Source of the DNA: CALODL01 sp942492115
Lineage (GTDB): Bacteria > Planctomycetota > Phycisphaerae > UBA1845 > CAIVHJ01
Assembly: GCA_942492115.1 (NCBI GenBank)
Contig: CALODL010000004.1
Location: 1-63,813, forward strand
Length of the DNA stretch: 63,813 nt
Direction of reading: 5' to 3'
The translations under genes were made by a program, and so were the position numbers. The notes below the pieces were generated by a model. The model searched no databases. It was not told the DNA's origin and saw only the letters and a program-made list of their open reading frames with translations. The stretch's first letter is position 1; every line of letters starts with the position of its first letter. Below are positions 8,895-16,488 of the stretch, in pieces.

Positions 8895-9345
8895 GGCTCC
8901 TTGGCGGGGCGCGGTATTTCTCATGCCATGCGTTCGCTCCGCAAGTGCGGGCCTGGCGGCCGTGTGATGTCCGTCGCTCACTCCGCCATGAGAAACACCG
9001 ACTTCCCACTTGCCGGGCGCCTTCGCACGCACGAGCGCATGACGTCTGCCCGGCGCCTACTCGGCTGCACTCCTGAGCGGTCAAAGGACGCCTCGAGATC
9101 GGTCGTCGCGGGACCGCGTGAATGCGGCCGTGTGATACCGCACGCCCACGGATTCCTATGAATAGTAACTCCCCGCCCAGTAGCTGCTGCGGTTCACTTG
9201 TTCTTGGACAGCGCCCACCCGATCCACGCCCTCGCTGGCGCTTTGGGCGGGTGTGTGCGTTGGGTGGAGTTGTTTCCGATTCAGGTCTGTGCTGCTTGAA
9301 GCACAGGAGTCGACGGTCCGTTGGCTTGAATCGGAAACCTGACGT
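8895..9345 (+). repeat. Structured noncoding repeat, copy E1
   Basis: The copy starts with GGCTCCTTGGCGGGGCGCGGT. A long stem-loop follows with 9-bp perfect arms TTTCTCATG (8917-8925) and CATGAGAAA (8987-8995). Then come shared boxes: CTTCCCACT, CTACTCGGC, GCCTCGAGAT, GGGACCGCGTG, AACTCCCCGCCCAGT and GCCCACCCGAT. It ends with a second stem, GTTTCCGATTCA (9272-9283) and TGAATCGGAAAC (9327-9338). The same boxes recur in the other copies, on either strand. No coding frame is conserved. Confidence 0.75.
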
Positions 9346-9372
9346 AGCAATCGAAGAGAGGACCTCTGCATA

Positions 9373-9558
9373 GTCTCCACCCAGTAGCTGCTGCGGTTCG
9401 TGTGTTCCTGGACAGCGCCCACCCGATCCACGCCGTCGCTGGCGCTTTGGGCGGATGTGTGCGTTGGGTGGAGTTGTTTCCAATTCAGGTCTGTGCTGAT
9501 TGAAGCACAGGAGTCGACGGTCCGTTGGCTTGAATCGGAAACCTGCAAGGCAGCCAAC
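9373..9558 (+). repeat. Partial second copy of the 3' half of the repeat
   Basis: This nearly repeats 9166-9343: CCACCCAGTAGCTGCTGCGG, GCCCACCCGATCCACGCC, TGGGTGGAG, and the stem GTTTCCAATTCA / TGAATCGGAAAC with one mismatch. Its ends (CTCCACCCA and TGGGTGGAG) are inverted relative to each other. Confidence 0.75.
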
Positions 9559-10034
9559 CTGAGCGTCGCGTAGCGACGATCAGCGCATCGGGTGGGCACA
9601 TCAAAAAAGCGGTTTGGGCCAGTAGCCAACTGGGTGGGGAGTTCCTTTTCATAATGATTTGGGCCATACCCAGGTACACATCCTGCCATCCCATATACGC
9701 GGTCCCAGTGCAACCATTCTCGAGGCGTAGCCGAGTAGTCACGGTCCAGCCGCAGCGCGCCCGGACGCTGCAAGCACGCACGAACAGAAGGAAGTCGGTA
9801 GCTCTCTTGCGCAGATGACGACAGACAGTCAACGTGCGTAAGCACCCGCAACGGAGGAACGGAGCAAGAGAACTACCGCGCCCCGCCGAGGAGCCTTTCA
9901 CCTCGAGCCTTCTCGGTGGTAGGCGATGTCCAACAGTGGGCGCCTCTCGCCGATCGTCTCGCGCCATGCGTTCCGCGCCGGTCGCCGGTAGTCTGTCGTC
10001 GGTCGTGGCCCCCCGAACTCGATCCCCGCACCAA
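9559..10034 (-). repeat. Structured repeat, copy E2 (block Y1 9559-9767 plus X1 9768-10034)
   Basis: Read on the minus strand this has the same order of boxes as E1: GGCTCC-GGCGGGGCGCGGT, stem-loop, CTACTCGGC, GCCTCGAGA, GGGACCGCGTG, AACTCCCCACCCAGT, GCCCACCCGAT. The main stem is different in sequence: plus-strand arms GGTAGCTCTCTTGC (9797-9810) and GCAAGAGAACTACC (9864-9877) pair with a single G-T type exception. Block X also carries about 130 bp not seen in E1. Confidence 0.75.
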
Positions 10035-10514
10035 CCTGAGCGTCGCGTAGCGACGATCAGCGCATCGGGTGGGCACATCAAAAAAGCGGTTTGGGCCAGT
10101 AGCCAACTGGGTGGGGAGTTCCTTTGCATAATAATTTGGGCCATACCCATGGTATACATCCTGCCATCCCAGACACGCGGTCCCAGTGCAACCATTCTCG
10201 AGGCGTAGCCGAGTAGTCACGGTCCAGCCGCAGCGCGTCCGGACGCTGCAAGCACGCACGAACAGAAGGAAGTCGGTAGCTCTCTTGCGCAGATGACGAC
10301 AGACAGTTAACGTGCGTAAGCACCCGCAACGGAGGAACGGAGCAAGAGAACTACCGCGCCCCGCCGAGGAGCCGTTCACCTCGAGCCTTCTCGGTGGTAG
10401 GCGATGTCCAACAGTGGGCGCCTTCTCGCCGATCGTCTCGCGCCATGCGTTCCGCGCCGGTCGCCGGTAGTCTGTCGTCGGTCGTGGCCCCCCGAACTCG
10501 ATCCCCGCACCAAC
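10035..10514 (-). repeat. Structured repeat, copy E3 (block Y2 10035-10245 plus X2 10246-10514)
   Basis: This is an almost identical tandem copy of 9559-10034 (about 478-bp period). Differences are scattered single bases, for example a change from CATAATGATTT to CATAATAATTT, plus small indels, indicating a recent duplication. Confidence 0.8.
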
Positions 10515-10915
10515 CTGCAAGCACGCACGAACAGAAGGAAGTCGGTAGCTCTCTTGCGCAGATGACGACAGACAGTTAACGTGCGTAAGCAGCCGCAACG
10601 GAGGAACGGAGCAAGAGAACTACCGCGCCCCGCCGAGGAGCCGTTCACCTCGAGCCTTCTCGGTGGTAGGCGATGTCCAACAGTGGGCGCCTCTCGCCGA
10701 TCGTCTCGCGCCATGCGTTCCGCGCCGGTCGCCGGTAGTCTGTCGTCGGTCGTGGCACCGCGAACTCGATCCCCGCACCAACCTGCAAGCACGGACGAAC
10801 AGAGGGAAGTCGGTAGCTCTCTTGCGCAGATGACGACAGACAGTTAACGTGCGTAAGCACCCGCAACGGAGGAACGGAGCAAGAGAACTACCGCGCCCCG
10901 CCGAGGAGCCGTTCA
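10515..10915 (-). repeat. Additional X blocks: X3 (10515-10782) and truncated X4 (10783-10915)
   Basis: Two further tandem copies of the X block follow without a Y block. X4 breaks off at GAGGAGCCGTTCA, about 15 bp before the end of the BFD-like gene. The array therefore holds four X blocks and two Y blocks. Confidence 0.8.
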
Positions 10916-10929
10916 ACGGCGCATCGGAA

Positions 10930-11205
10930 TCAGAATGTATTCTTGTCGCCGGATTGGCGGTAGGTTGCTCTGGCTGCGGCGTATTCTTCGGGGGTAATAC
11001 TCAGTTCGTCCTGCGGAGCGTCGGCCTGTTCGACGGCGCGGCGTTGAATTTTTTCGAGGAAAGGAATGCACCATCCACATCCGGTGCCGGCCCCCAGGCA
11101 TTGGGTCATCTGGGAAGCGCATTGGGGCCGCTCGCGCCGCGCGTAGTTTTCCAACTTGCGCAGCGTGACGTGGTAGCAGTAGCAGATGTGATCGTCAGGC
11201 TTCAT
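10930..11205 (-). CDS. BFD-like [2Fe-2S] protein
   Basis: This 91-residue protein has the bacterioferritin-associated ferredoxin-like pattern CYC at residues 8-10 and GTGCGWC at about 40-46, four Cys able to hold a [2Fe-2S] cluster. A short helical tail follows. BFD-like domains release iron from ferritin or act as small electron carriers. No ferritin gene is adjacent, so the partner is unknown. The 3' end abuts the repeat array. It is followed upstream by other minus-strand genes including another Fe-S protein (CDGSH). Confidence 0.75.
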   Translation of the reverse strand: MKPDDHICYCYHVTLRKLENYARRERPQCASQMTQCLGAGTGCGWCIPFLEKIQRRAVEQADAPQDELSITPEEYAAARATYRQSGDKNTF

Positions 11206-11294
11206 GAGGGCGAACGAATCTCGGTGGTTAGCCGGCGCATCGTTGTAGAACGTTCTACGCGAAGTGGGACGATGTGTCGCGGGTCAACGCGCGC

Positions 11295-12050
11295 TCAAGG
11301 CTGGCTGGCAATCGCCTGGGCCAACGGGTTGACGAATAATGGCACGACCTTGCTGGCCGCGATGTCATCGGCCTGTTCGACCATCGCGCGGTAGCTACCC
11401 GACAGGCTCGTGTCCTGTGAGTAGCCCCAGTACTTGCGAATGGTCAGGTACACGGTCAACGGTTGTGGTTCGTACGCACCGGTACGGACTTCAAAGGTCG
11501 CCGTACGGCTCTTGACTTCGACGTAGGCCTGCAGGTCGCAATCCTCACTGAGGGACACGCCAAAATAGGGTTGCATGTCGATGACGTGATGGACGTCATC
11601 AGAACGCCACAGTCCGGCTGCCGCATGATCGGGAAACAGGGCCTGGGCGATGAGTTGATCGTGGTTGCCGGCGTACTCGAGGTCGAAGGCATAGACGATC
11701 TCGAAGTGATCGTAATCGATCTGACTGAACGTCAGATGGAACGGGGCCTGTTCGAGAATGGAGTCTGCCAGGCTGTGGACCTCCTCCATGGTCGGCGGCG
11801 CGAAGAAGCCGAAGCGCAGCGAAGACGGTTCGAGCCGAATCCAGCGGCGATTGGTGCGATCGCTGGTATCTTCTTCGAGTATGATCGCGCCGTCCTCACG
11901 GCGGCGCATGCGCGTCATGGCGGGATAGACTTTGCGCAGCTGATCGAAGAAATGCAGCACCGTCTCACGGGCCAGGGTCATGTCGAGCTTGAGAAAGAGG
12001 CGATTGCTGACGTAGAAATCATCGCAGGTCGCACCCCAGAATGCGCTCAT
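11295..12050 (-). CDS. Conserved-looking hypothetical protein (251 aa)
   Basis: I do not recognise the family. The protein is soluble, mixed alpha/beta, rich in aromatic residues, with no signal peptide, membrane helix or obvious catalytic motif. The codon pattern matches neighbouring genes, and the frame is long and uninterrupted. It lies between the BFD-like and CDGSH genes on the same strand. Confidence 0.65.
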   Translation of the reverse strand: MSAFWGATCDDFYVSNRLFLKLDMTLARETVLHFFDQLRKVYPAMTRMRRREDGAIILEEDTSDRTNRRWIRLEPSSLRFGFFAPPTMEEVHSLADSILEQAPFHLTFSQIDYDHFEIVYAFDLEYAGNHDQLIAQALFPDHAAAGLWRSDDVHHVIDMQPYFGVSLSEDCDLQAYVEVKSRTATFEVRTGAYEPQPLTVYLTIRKYWGYSQDTSLSGSYRAMVEQADDIAASKVVPLFVNPLAQAIASQP

Positions 12051-12142
12051 GTTGGTCCTTTCGCTCGGATCCAGATCACTTGGGAGTCCCCGTCAATTAT
12101 TCGGTCCCTGCACCCTGTGGACAAGTCCGGGGGTCCGAAAGC

Positions 12143-12382
12143 CTACGGGTTCTTGTGGGATCCGTCGCACCACGGGGCGTTACCGCTGCGGTGGCACTGG
12201 CAAACCGCTTTTCTGGCCTCTTCGGTAATCTCGACCACGATGGGCGCCAAGCCCGTCCCTTCACGACTGTGCGCCCCGTCGCAATAGGGCAAATTGGCCG
12301 ACAGGCCGCATTGGCAATACGCTTTCTTGCCAGGCGTTTCTTCGATCACGATCGGGTTATCGCCATGAACAGGCTCGGACAT
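12143..12382 (-). CDS. CDGSH iron-sulfur domain protein, two motifs
   Basis: This 79-residue protein has two CDGSH modules in tandem: CQCGLSANLPYCDGAH and CQCHRSGNAPWCDGSH. Each C-x-C ... C-x3-H set can ligate a [2Fe-2S] cluster. Small double-CDGSH proteins are common in bacteria, and their role (electron transfer, iron or redox homeostasis) is unsettled. ATG start at 12382 after AAAGGAG. Confidence 0.88.
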   Translation of the reverse strand: MSEPVHGDNPIVIEETPGKKAYCQCGLSANLPYCDGAHSREGTGLAPIVVEITEEARKAVCQCHRSGNAPWCDGSHKNP

Positions 12383-12417
12383 GCAGGACTCCTTTCAGCG
12401 GCATACTAGGCCGGTGA

Positions 12418-13779
12418 CTAAACTCTGGCAAACTCGGCGAAGAAGGCCGCCGCCGACCGGACTCCATTCACGAAGTCCGACACATGGAGGTGCTCGTTGG
12501 GCCCGTGCAGATTGCAATTCGGCTCGGAGAAGCCCATCAACACGCTCTCGGCGCCGAGTTCCTTCTTGAACAGGGCCATGATCGGGATCGTACCACCCTC
12601 ACGGATGAGGGCCGGCTTGACCCCAAAGCCCGTTTCAACTGCTGCCATTGCTGCCTTGAGCGCCGGGAGGTCGAGCGGGGTGGCATACGGGGCGGCGACA
12701 CCATGGGTATCGATTTCCAGACGCACGGTGTCAGGGCATTGGGCGCGCACGAAGTCATCGAATTGCTTCGAAATCGTCTCGGGATCCTGGTTGGGGACCA
12801 GCCGCATCGAAACCTTCATGCCGCACATCGAAGGAATGACCGTCATGGCGCCTTCACCCATGTAACCGCCGTACATGCCATTGACATCGAGTGTCGGGCG
12901 CGCGCCCTTGCGTTCGAGGGTGGTGTAGCCTGCTTCACCATCGAGTTTGGGGCAGCCGAGGTCAGCTAGAAACTGAGCGTCATCGAACGGCAGGGCCGCA
13001 AGCGTTTGGCGCTCGTGGTCGGTCAACGGCACGACATCGTCATAAAACCCCGGAATGCTCACGCGATTCTGGTCATCGCGCATGGCGGCTACGATCGATG
13101 CGATGACGTTTCCGGGGTTGGCCATCGTCCCGCCGAAGCAGCCCGAGTGCATGTTCTGTTTCGGGCCGAAGACCCTGATGTCTTTGTATACCAGGCCTTT
13201 GGTTCCGTAGGTGATCGCCGGCGTTTCGATGCTCAACTTGCTCGTATCGGAGATGACCACGATATCGCAGGCGAGGCGCTCACGATGCTCGGCCACGAGG
13301 GCATCGAGGTTCGGCGACCCGATTTCTTCCTCGCCTTCGATGAGGAACTTTACTCGACACGGCAGTTTGCCGCCGGCCTTGAGCCAGGCCTCGGCGCCGA
13401 ACAGGTGGCACAACGCCTGGCCCTTGTCGTCGGCGCTGCCCCGGGCATAAAGGACGCCATCGCGGACCTGTGGTTCGAACGGTGGGGAATCCCACAACGC
13501 TTCGTCACCGGGGGGCTGCACGTCATAGTGACCGTAGACCAGGATGGTCGGTCCAGACCCTCCTGTATCGGCGAAGACCGCCGGATGCCTGGGAGTCTCG
13601 ATGATCTGGGCCTCCAGGCCCATGCTCAGGAACTGTTCTTTGACGAACTCACAGGCCTGGCGGACGTCGCCGGCGTGCTCGGATGCCGTCGAAATGCTCG
13701 GAATGCGCAACAGCGTGTTGAGGCGTTCGACGAAATCGGATTCGTGTTCCTTGATGTATTCTTCAACTGCGGGGGTCAT
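12418..13779 (-). CDS. M20 family dipeptidase / metallopeptidase
   Basis: This 453-residue protein belongs to the M20 zinc peptidase family (CNDP/ArgE/DapE-like). Visible sites are YGHYDVQPPGD (His-x-Asp ligand), ARGSADDKGQ (bridging Asp), IEGEEEIGS (catalytic and ligand Glu), and a late ligand His in NEHLHVSDF. It lacks a signal peptide, so a cytosolic dipeptidase is likely. Its substrate cannot be read from the sequence. It shares orientation with ackA but with a 90-bp gap. Confidence 0.87.
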   Translation of the reverse strand: MTPAVEEYIKEHESDFVERLNTLLRIPSISTASEHAGDVRQACEFVKEQFLSMGLEAQIIETPRHPAVFADTGGSGPTILVYGHYDVQPPGDEALWDSPPFEPQVRDGVLYARGSADDKGQALCHLFGAEAWLKAGGKLPCRVKFLIEGEEEIGSPNLDALVAEHRERLACDIVVISDTSKLSIETPAITYGTKGLVYKDIRVFGPKQNMHSGCFGGTMANPGNVIASIVAAMRDDQNRVSIPGFYDDVVPLTDHERQTLAALPFDDAQFLADLGCPKLDGEAGYTTLERKGARPTLDVNGMYGGYMGEGAMTVIPSMCGMKVSMRLVPNQDPETISKQFDDFVRAQCPDTVRLEIDTHGVAAPYATPLDLPALKAAMAAVETGFGVKPALIREGGTIPIMALFKKELGAESVLMGFSEPNCNLHGPNEHLHVSDFVNGVRSAAAFFAEFARV

Positions 13780-13869
13780 GATGAAATCCTGCCTGAATAG
13801 TGGAATATGGGGAAGTGTAGAGGATCGTCCGAGGATGGGCCAGCCTGCGGATCGGCAGCCGGTCAGGAC

Positions 13870-15060
13870 TCAGTTCCGATTACGTTGTTCAGCCAGGATT
13901 CCCAGCGTATGAAGTGCGATCATGCGTTCTTCGTTCGTCGGCAGGACCCACACCGGTGTACTGCCGGAGCGGGAGATCTGCTGCGCGTTGCTCGCGTTGG
14001 CGTCGGGATCAAGAGCGATGCCCAGCCATTCCAACTGGCTGCACACGCGGGCACGAACATCGGGCGACTTCTCTCCGATCCCCGCGGTGAAGACGAAGCC
14101 GTCGAGGCCGCCAATCGCCGCGGCGAGGCTCCCGGTGGCGCCGGCGATGCGATAGGCGAAGTATGCGATGGCCTCATCGGCCAGGGGGTCGGAGCTGGCC
14201 AGCAGGTCGCGCATGTCATTGCTCACACCGGAAATGCCCAGCAGGCCACTGCGTGTGTACAGCATGTCTTCGAGCGCGTCAGCTGTCATGCCCGCACGAA
14301 GCAGGTGGAAGATGACGCCCGGATCGAGATTGCCACAGCGCGTGCCCATCGGCAACCCATCGAGCGCAGTCAGCCCCATCGTACTGTCCACGCTGCGTCC
14401 GTTGCGGATGCCACACATGCTGGCGCCGCTGCCAAGGTGGGCGATGACTACCCGGCCGCGGGCGATGTCGGGGGCTACGGTCAAAAGTGTGCGTGCGATG
14501 TATTCGTAGGACAGACCATGGAACCCGTACCTGCGGATGCCCTGCTCGAAGTATTCGCGGGGAATGGCGAAGTGTTCGGCGACGCTGGGCTGCGAACGGT
14601 GAAATGCGGTGTCGAAGCACGCAACCTGTGGCAGATCCGGACGGGCAGCCGCCACAGCGCGGATGGCCGCGAGGTTGTGCGGCTGGTGCAGTGGGGCGAA
14701 GGGGACGAGTTCCTCCAGGTGTGCCAGGACATCGTCGGTGATTCGTGCAGGTGCCCGCAGCGTCGGACCCCCATGGACCACGCGATGGCCGACGGCGATC
14801 GGCGTGAGGTCGTCGAGTTGGGCGGTCATCCACGTCGCGATGCGCTCGAACGCTTCGGCGTGAGTCAGGCGCGCGCCCGGCTCTGCGACGGCCTCGTCGA
14901 TGAGTACCGTTCCCGCGGTGTCTCTGGCCTTGATGCGCGGCGCCGTCCGCAACCCTTCGATCTGGCCGCGCAGGATCAGCGGGGCTTCGTCCCGGGCGCC
15001 GTGAACCGAGAACTTCACGCTGGAGCTGCCGGCATTGACGACGATGATGACGTGACTCAT
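13870..15060 (-). CDS. ackA: Acetate kinase
   Basis: The ATG at 15060 overlaps the upstream stop (ATGA) and gives MSHVIIVVNAGSSSVKFS, the correct AckA N-terminus; 396 aa is normal for the family. Other motifs are GHRVVHGG, GTRCGNLDPG and TAGIGEKSP. It interconverts acetyl phosphate plus ADP with acetate plus ATP. Translational coupling to the MaoC-Pta gene indicates a phosphate acetyltransferase / acyl kinase pair. The acyl substrate may be longer than acetate (propionate or butyrate), given the hydratase fusion. Confidence 0.93.
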   Translation of the reverse strand: MSHVIIVVNAGSSSVKFSVHGARDEAPLILRGQIEGLRTAPRIKARDTAGTVLIDEAVAEPGARLTHAEAFERIATWMTAQLDDLTPIAVGHRVVHGGPTLRAPARITDDVLAHLEELVPFAPLHQPHNLAAIRAVAAARPDLPQVACFDTAFHRSQPSVAEHFAIPREYFEQGIRRYGFHGLSYEYIARTLLTVAPDIARGRVVIAHLGSGASMCGIRNGRSVDSTMGLTALDGLPMGTRCGNLDPGVIFHLLRAGMTADALEDMLYTRSGLLGISGVSNDMRDLLASSDPLADEAIAYFAYRIAGATGSLAAAIGGLDGFVFTAGIGEKSPDVRARVCSQLEWLGIALDPDANASNAQQISRSGSTPVWVLPTNEERMIALHTLGILAEQRNRN

Positions 15061-16463
15061 GCGCGGGCTCCCGCGCCCGCCTGGCGACGTCGGTGGGCCT
15101 GCAGGGCTGCAACGGCACACGAAGCCATGCGCGTGCGGACATCGTCGGCCCGGCTGGTCAAAATGATGGGGACGCGGGCGCCCAGGACGATGCCCGCCGC
15201 ATCGGCGTTTGCCAGGAAGGTCAGTTGTTTGGCCAGGATGTTGGCGGACTCGAGGTCGGGGGCCAACAGAATGTCAGCCTGGCCGGCAACCGGCGAGTCG
15301 ATCCCTTTGGTCGCCGCGGCTTCGGGGCTGATGGCGTTGTCCAGGGCCAACGGGCCGTCGAGGACGCCGCCCGTAATCTGGCCGCGGTCGGCCATCTTGC
15401 ACAGCGCCGCGGCTTCGATGGTCGAGGGAATCTTGCCCGTGACGGTTTCTACGGCGGACAGCAGAGCCACGAGCGGCCGCTCGATGCCGAGTACGTGGGC
15501 GATGTCGATGGCGTTCTGGCAGATGTCACGCTTGATATCGAGGTCCGGGAAGATGTTGATTGCCGCGTCGGTCACGATGAGCAGCTTGGCATAGGTCGGC
15601 ACGGCCATGATGAACGCATGGCTGATGCGTCGAGCCGTACGCAAGCCGGTCTTGGATGATACGACTGCTCCCATCAACTCGTCGGTGTGCAGGCTCCCCT
15701 TCATCAGGATCTCGGCCTCGCCGGCGCGGATCAGTTCAACTGCTCGGGCCGCCGCGGCATGGCTGTGCTCGACATCCTCGATGCGACACAGCGAGATGTC
15801 CAGCTGCGCGGCCTCGGCGGCCGCATGGATGCGCCCTGCCGGTCCAACGAGAATCGGCTGCACCAGCCCGGCGGCGGCGGCCTGCACCGCACCCGACAGC
15901 GACGCCGCGTCGCACGGGTGCGCAACTGCCGTAACCACCGCATCCAGCGGGCCGCACCTGGCAAGCAGTTCGGCATAGCCATCGCGGTGCTGCAATGTGA
16001 CCTCGGGCATGTCCGGGGCCACCATGGTCGTCTTGGACGTGGGTGCCTGGACCGTGGCCGTTCCGGCAAAAACACGCTCGTGTCTCTGGTTGAGCCCGAG
16101 GCAATCGAGTATCACGGTCTGATTGCCGGCATCCTTGCCGCTGACGGTCACACTGACAGTCAAGGTGTCGCCCAGTGCCACCGATCGGACGAACTCGAGC
16201 TGCTGGCTGCGGTACACGGACCCCGGGCCGGGCAGGTCATTGCCCAGCAGTTTGGAAATCAGCGACGCGCCCCACATGCTGTGGCCGACGATGCCGCCGA
16301 TGTGCTGCTGCGCGTAACCGGCATCGAGGTGGGTGGGGTTGACATCTCCGGTCACAGCCGCAAACAGCTCGATGTCACGATCCTCGAGCGTGCGCTGCAG
16401 CACGGCCGACTGGCCGATGTTGATCTCGTCGAACGTACAGTTGGTCAATACCTGATCGGACAT
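15057..16463 (-). CDS. Bifunctional MaoC-like enoyl-CoA hydratase / phosphate acyltransferase
   Basis: This 468-residue protein has two domains. Residues about 10-145 are a MaoC hot-dog hydratase with the active-site pattern GDVNPTHLD. Residues about 165-455 are a phosphate acetyl/butyryl-transferase. The combination is a known family usually encoded with an acetate/propionate kinase and a DUF3141 protein, exactly as here. It likely channels acyl-CoA from beta-oxidation or PHA turnover to acyl phosphate for ATP formation by the kinase (inference). Confidence 0.88.
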   Translation of the reverse strand: MSDQVLTNCTFDEINIGQSAVLQRTLEDRDIELFAAVTGDVNPTHLDAGYAQQHIGGIVGHSMWGASLISKLLGNDLPGPGSVYRSQQLEFVRSVALGDTLTVSVTVSGKDAGNQTVILDCLGLNQRHERVFAGTATVQAPTSKTTMVAPDMPEVTLQHRDGYAELLARCGPLDAVVTAVAHPCDAASLSGAVQAAAAGLVQPILVGPAGRIHAAAEAAQLDISLCRIEDVEHSHAAAARAVELIRAGEAEILMKGSLHTDELMGAVVSSKTGLRTARRISHAFIMAVPTYAKLLIVTDAAINIFPDLDIKRDICQNAIDIAHVLGIERPLVALLSAVETVTGKIPSTIEAAALCKMADRGQITGGVLDGPLALDNAISPEAAATKGIDSPVAGQADILLAPDLESANILAKQLTFLANADAAGIVLGARVPIILTSRADDVRTRMASCAVAALQAHRRRQAGAGARA

Positions 16464-16488
16464 GAAGGTCCCTCATCACGAGCCCGGG

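Noticed and set aside
9559..10915. Tandem repeats as a CRISPR array
   Set aside because: Units are hundreds of bases long and directly adjacent, with no short unique spacers and no cas genes.
9156..10916. Several plus- and minus-strand frames of 80-240 codons in the repeat region
   Set aside because: They are generated by the tandem repeats, differ in frame between copies, lack ribosome binding sites and contain stem-loop arms. No frame is conserved between E1, E2 and E6.
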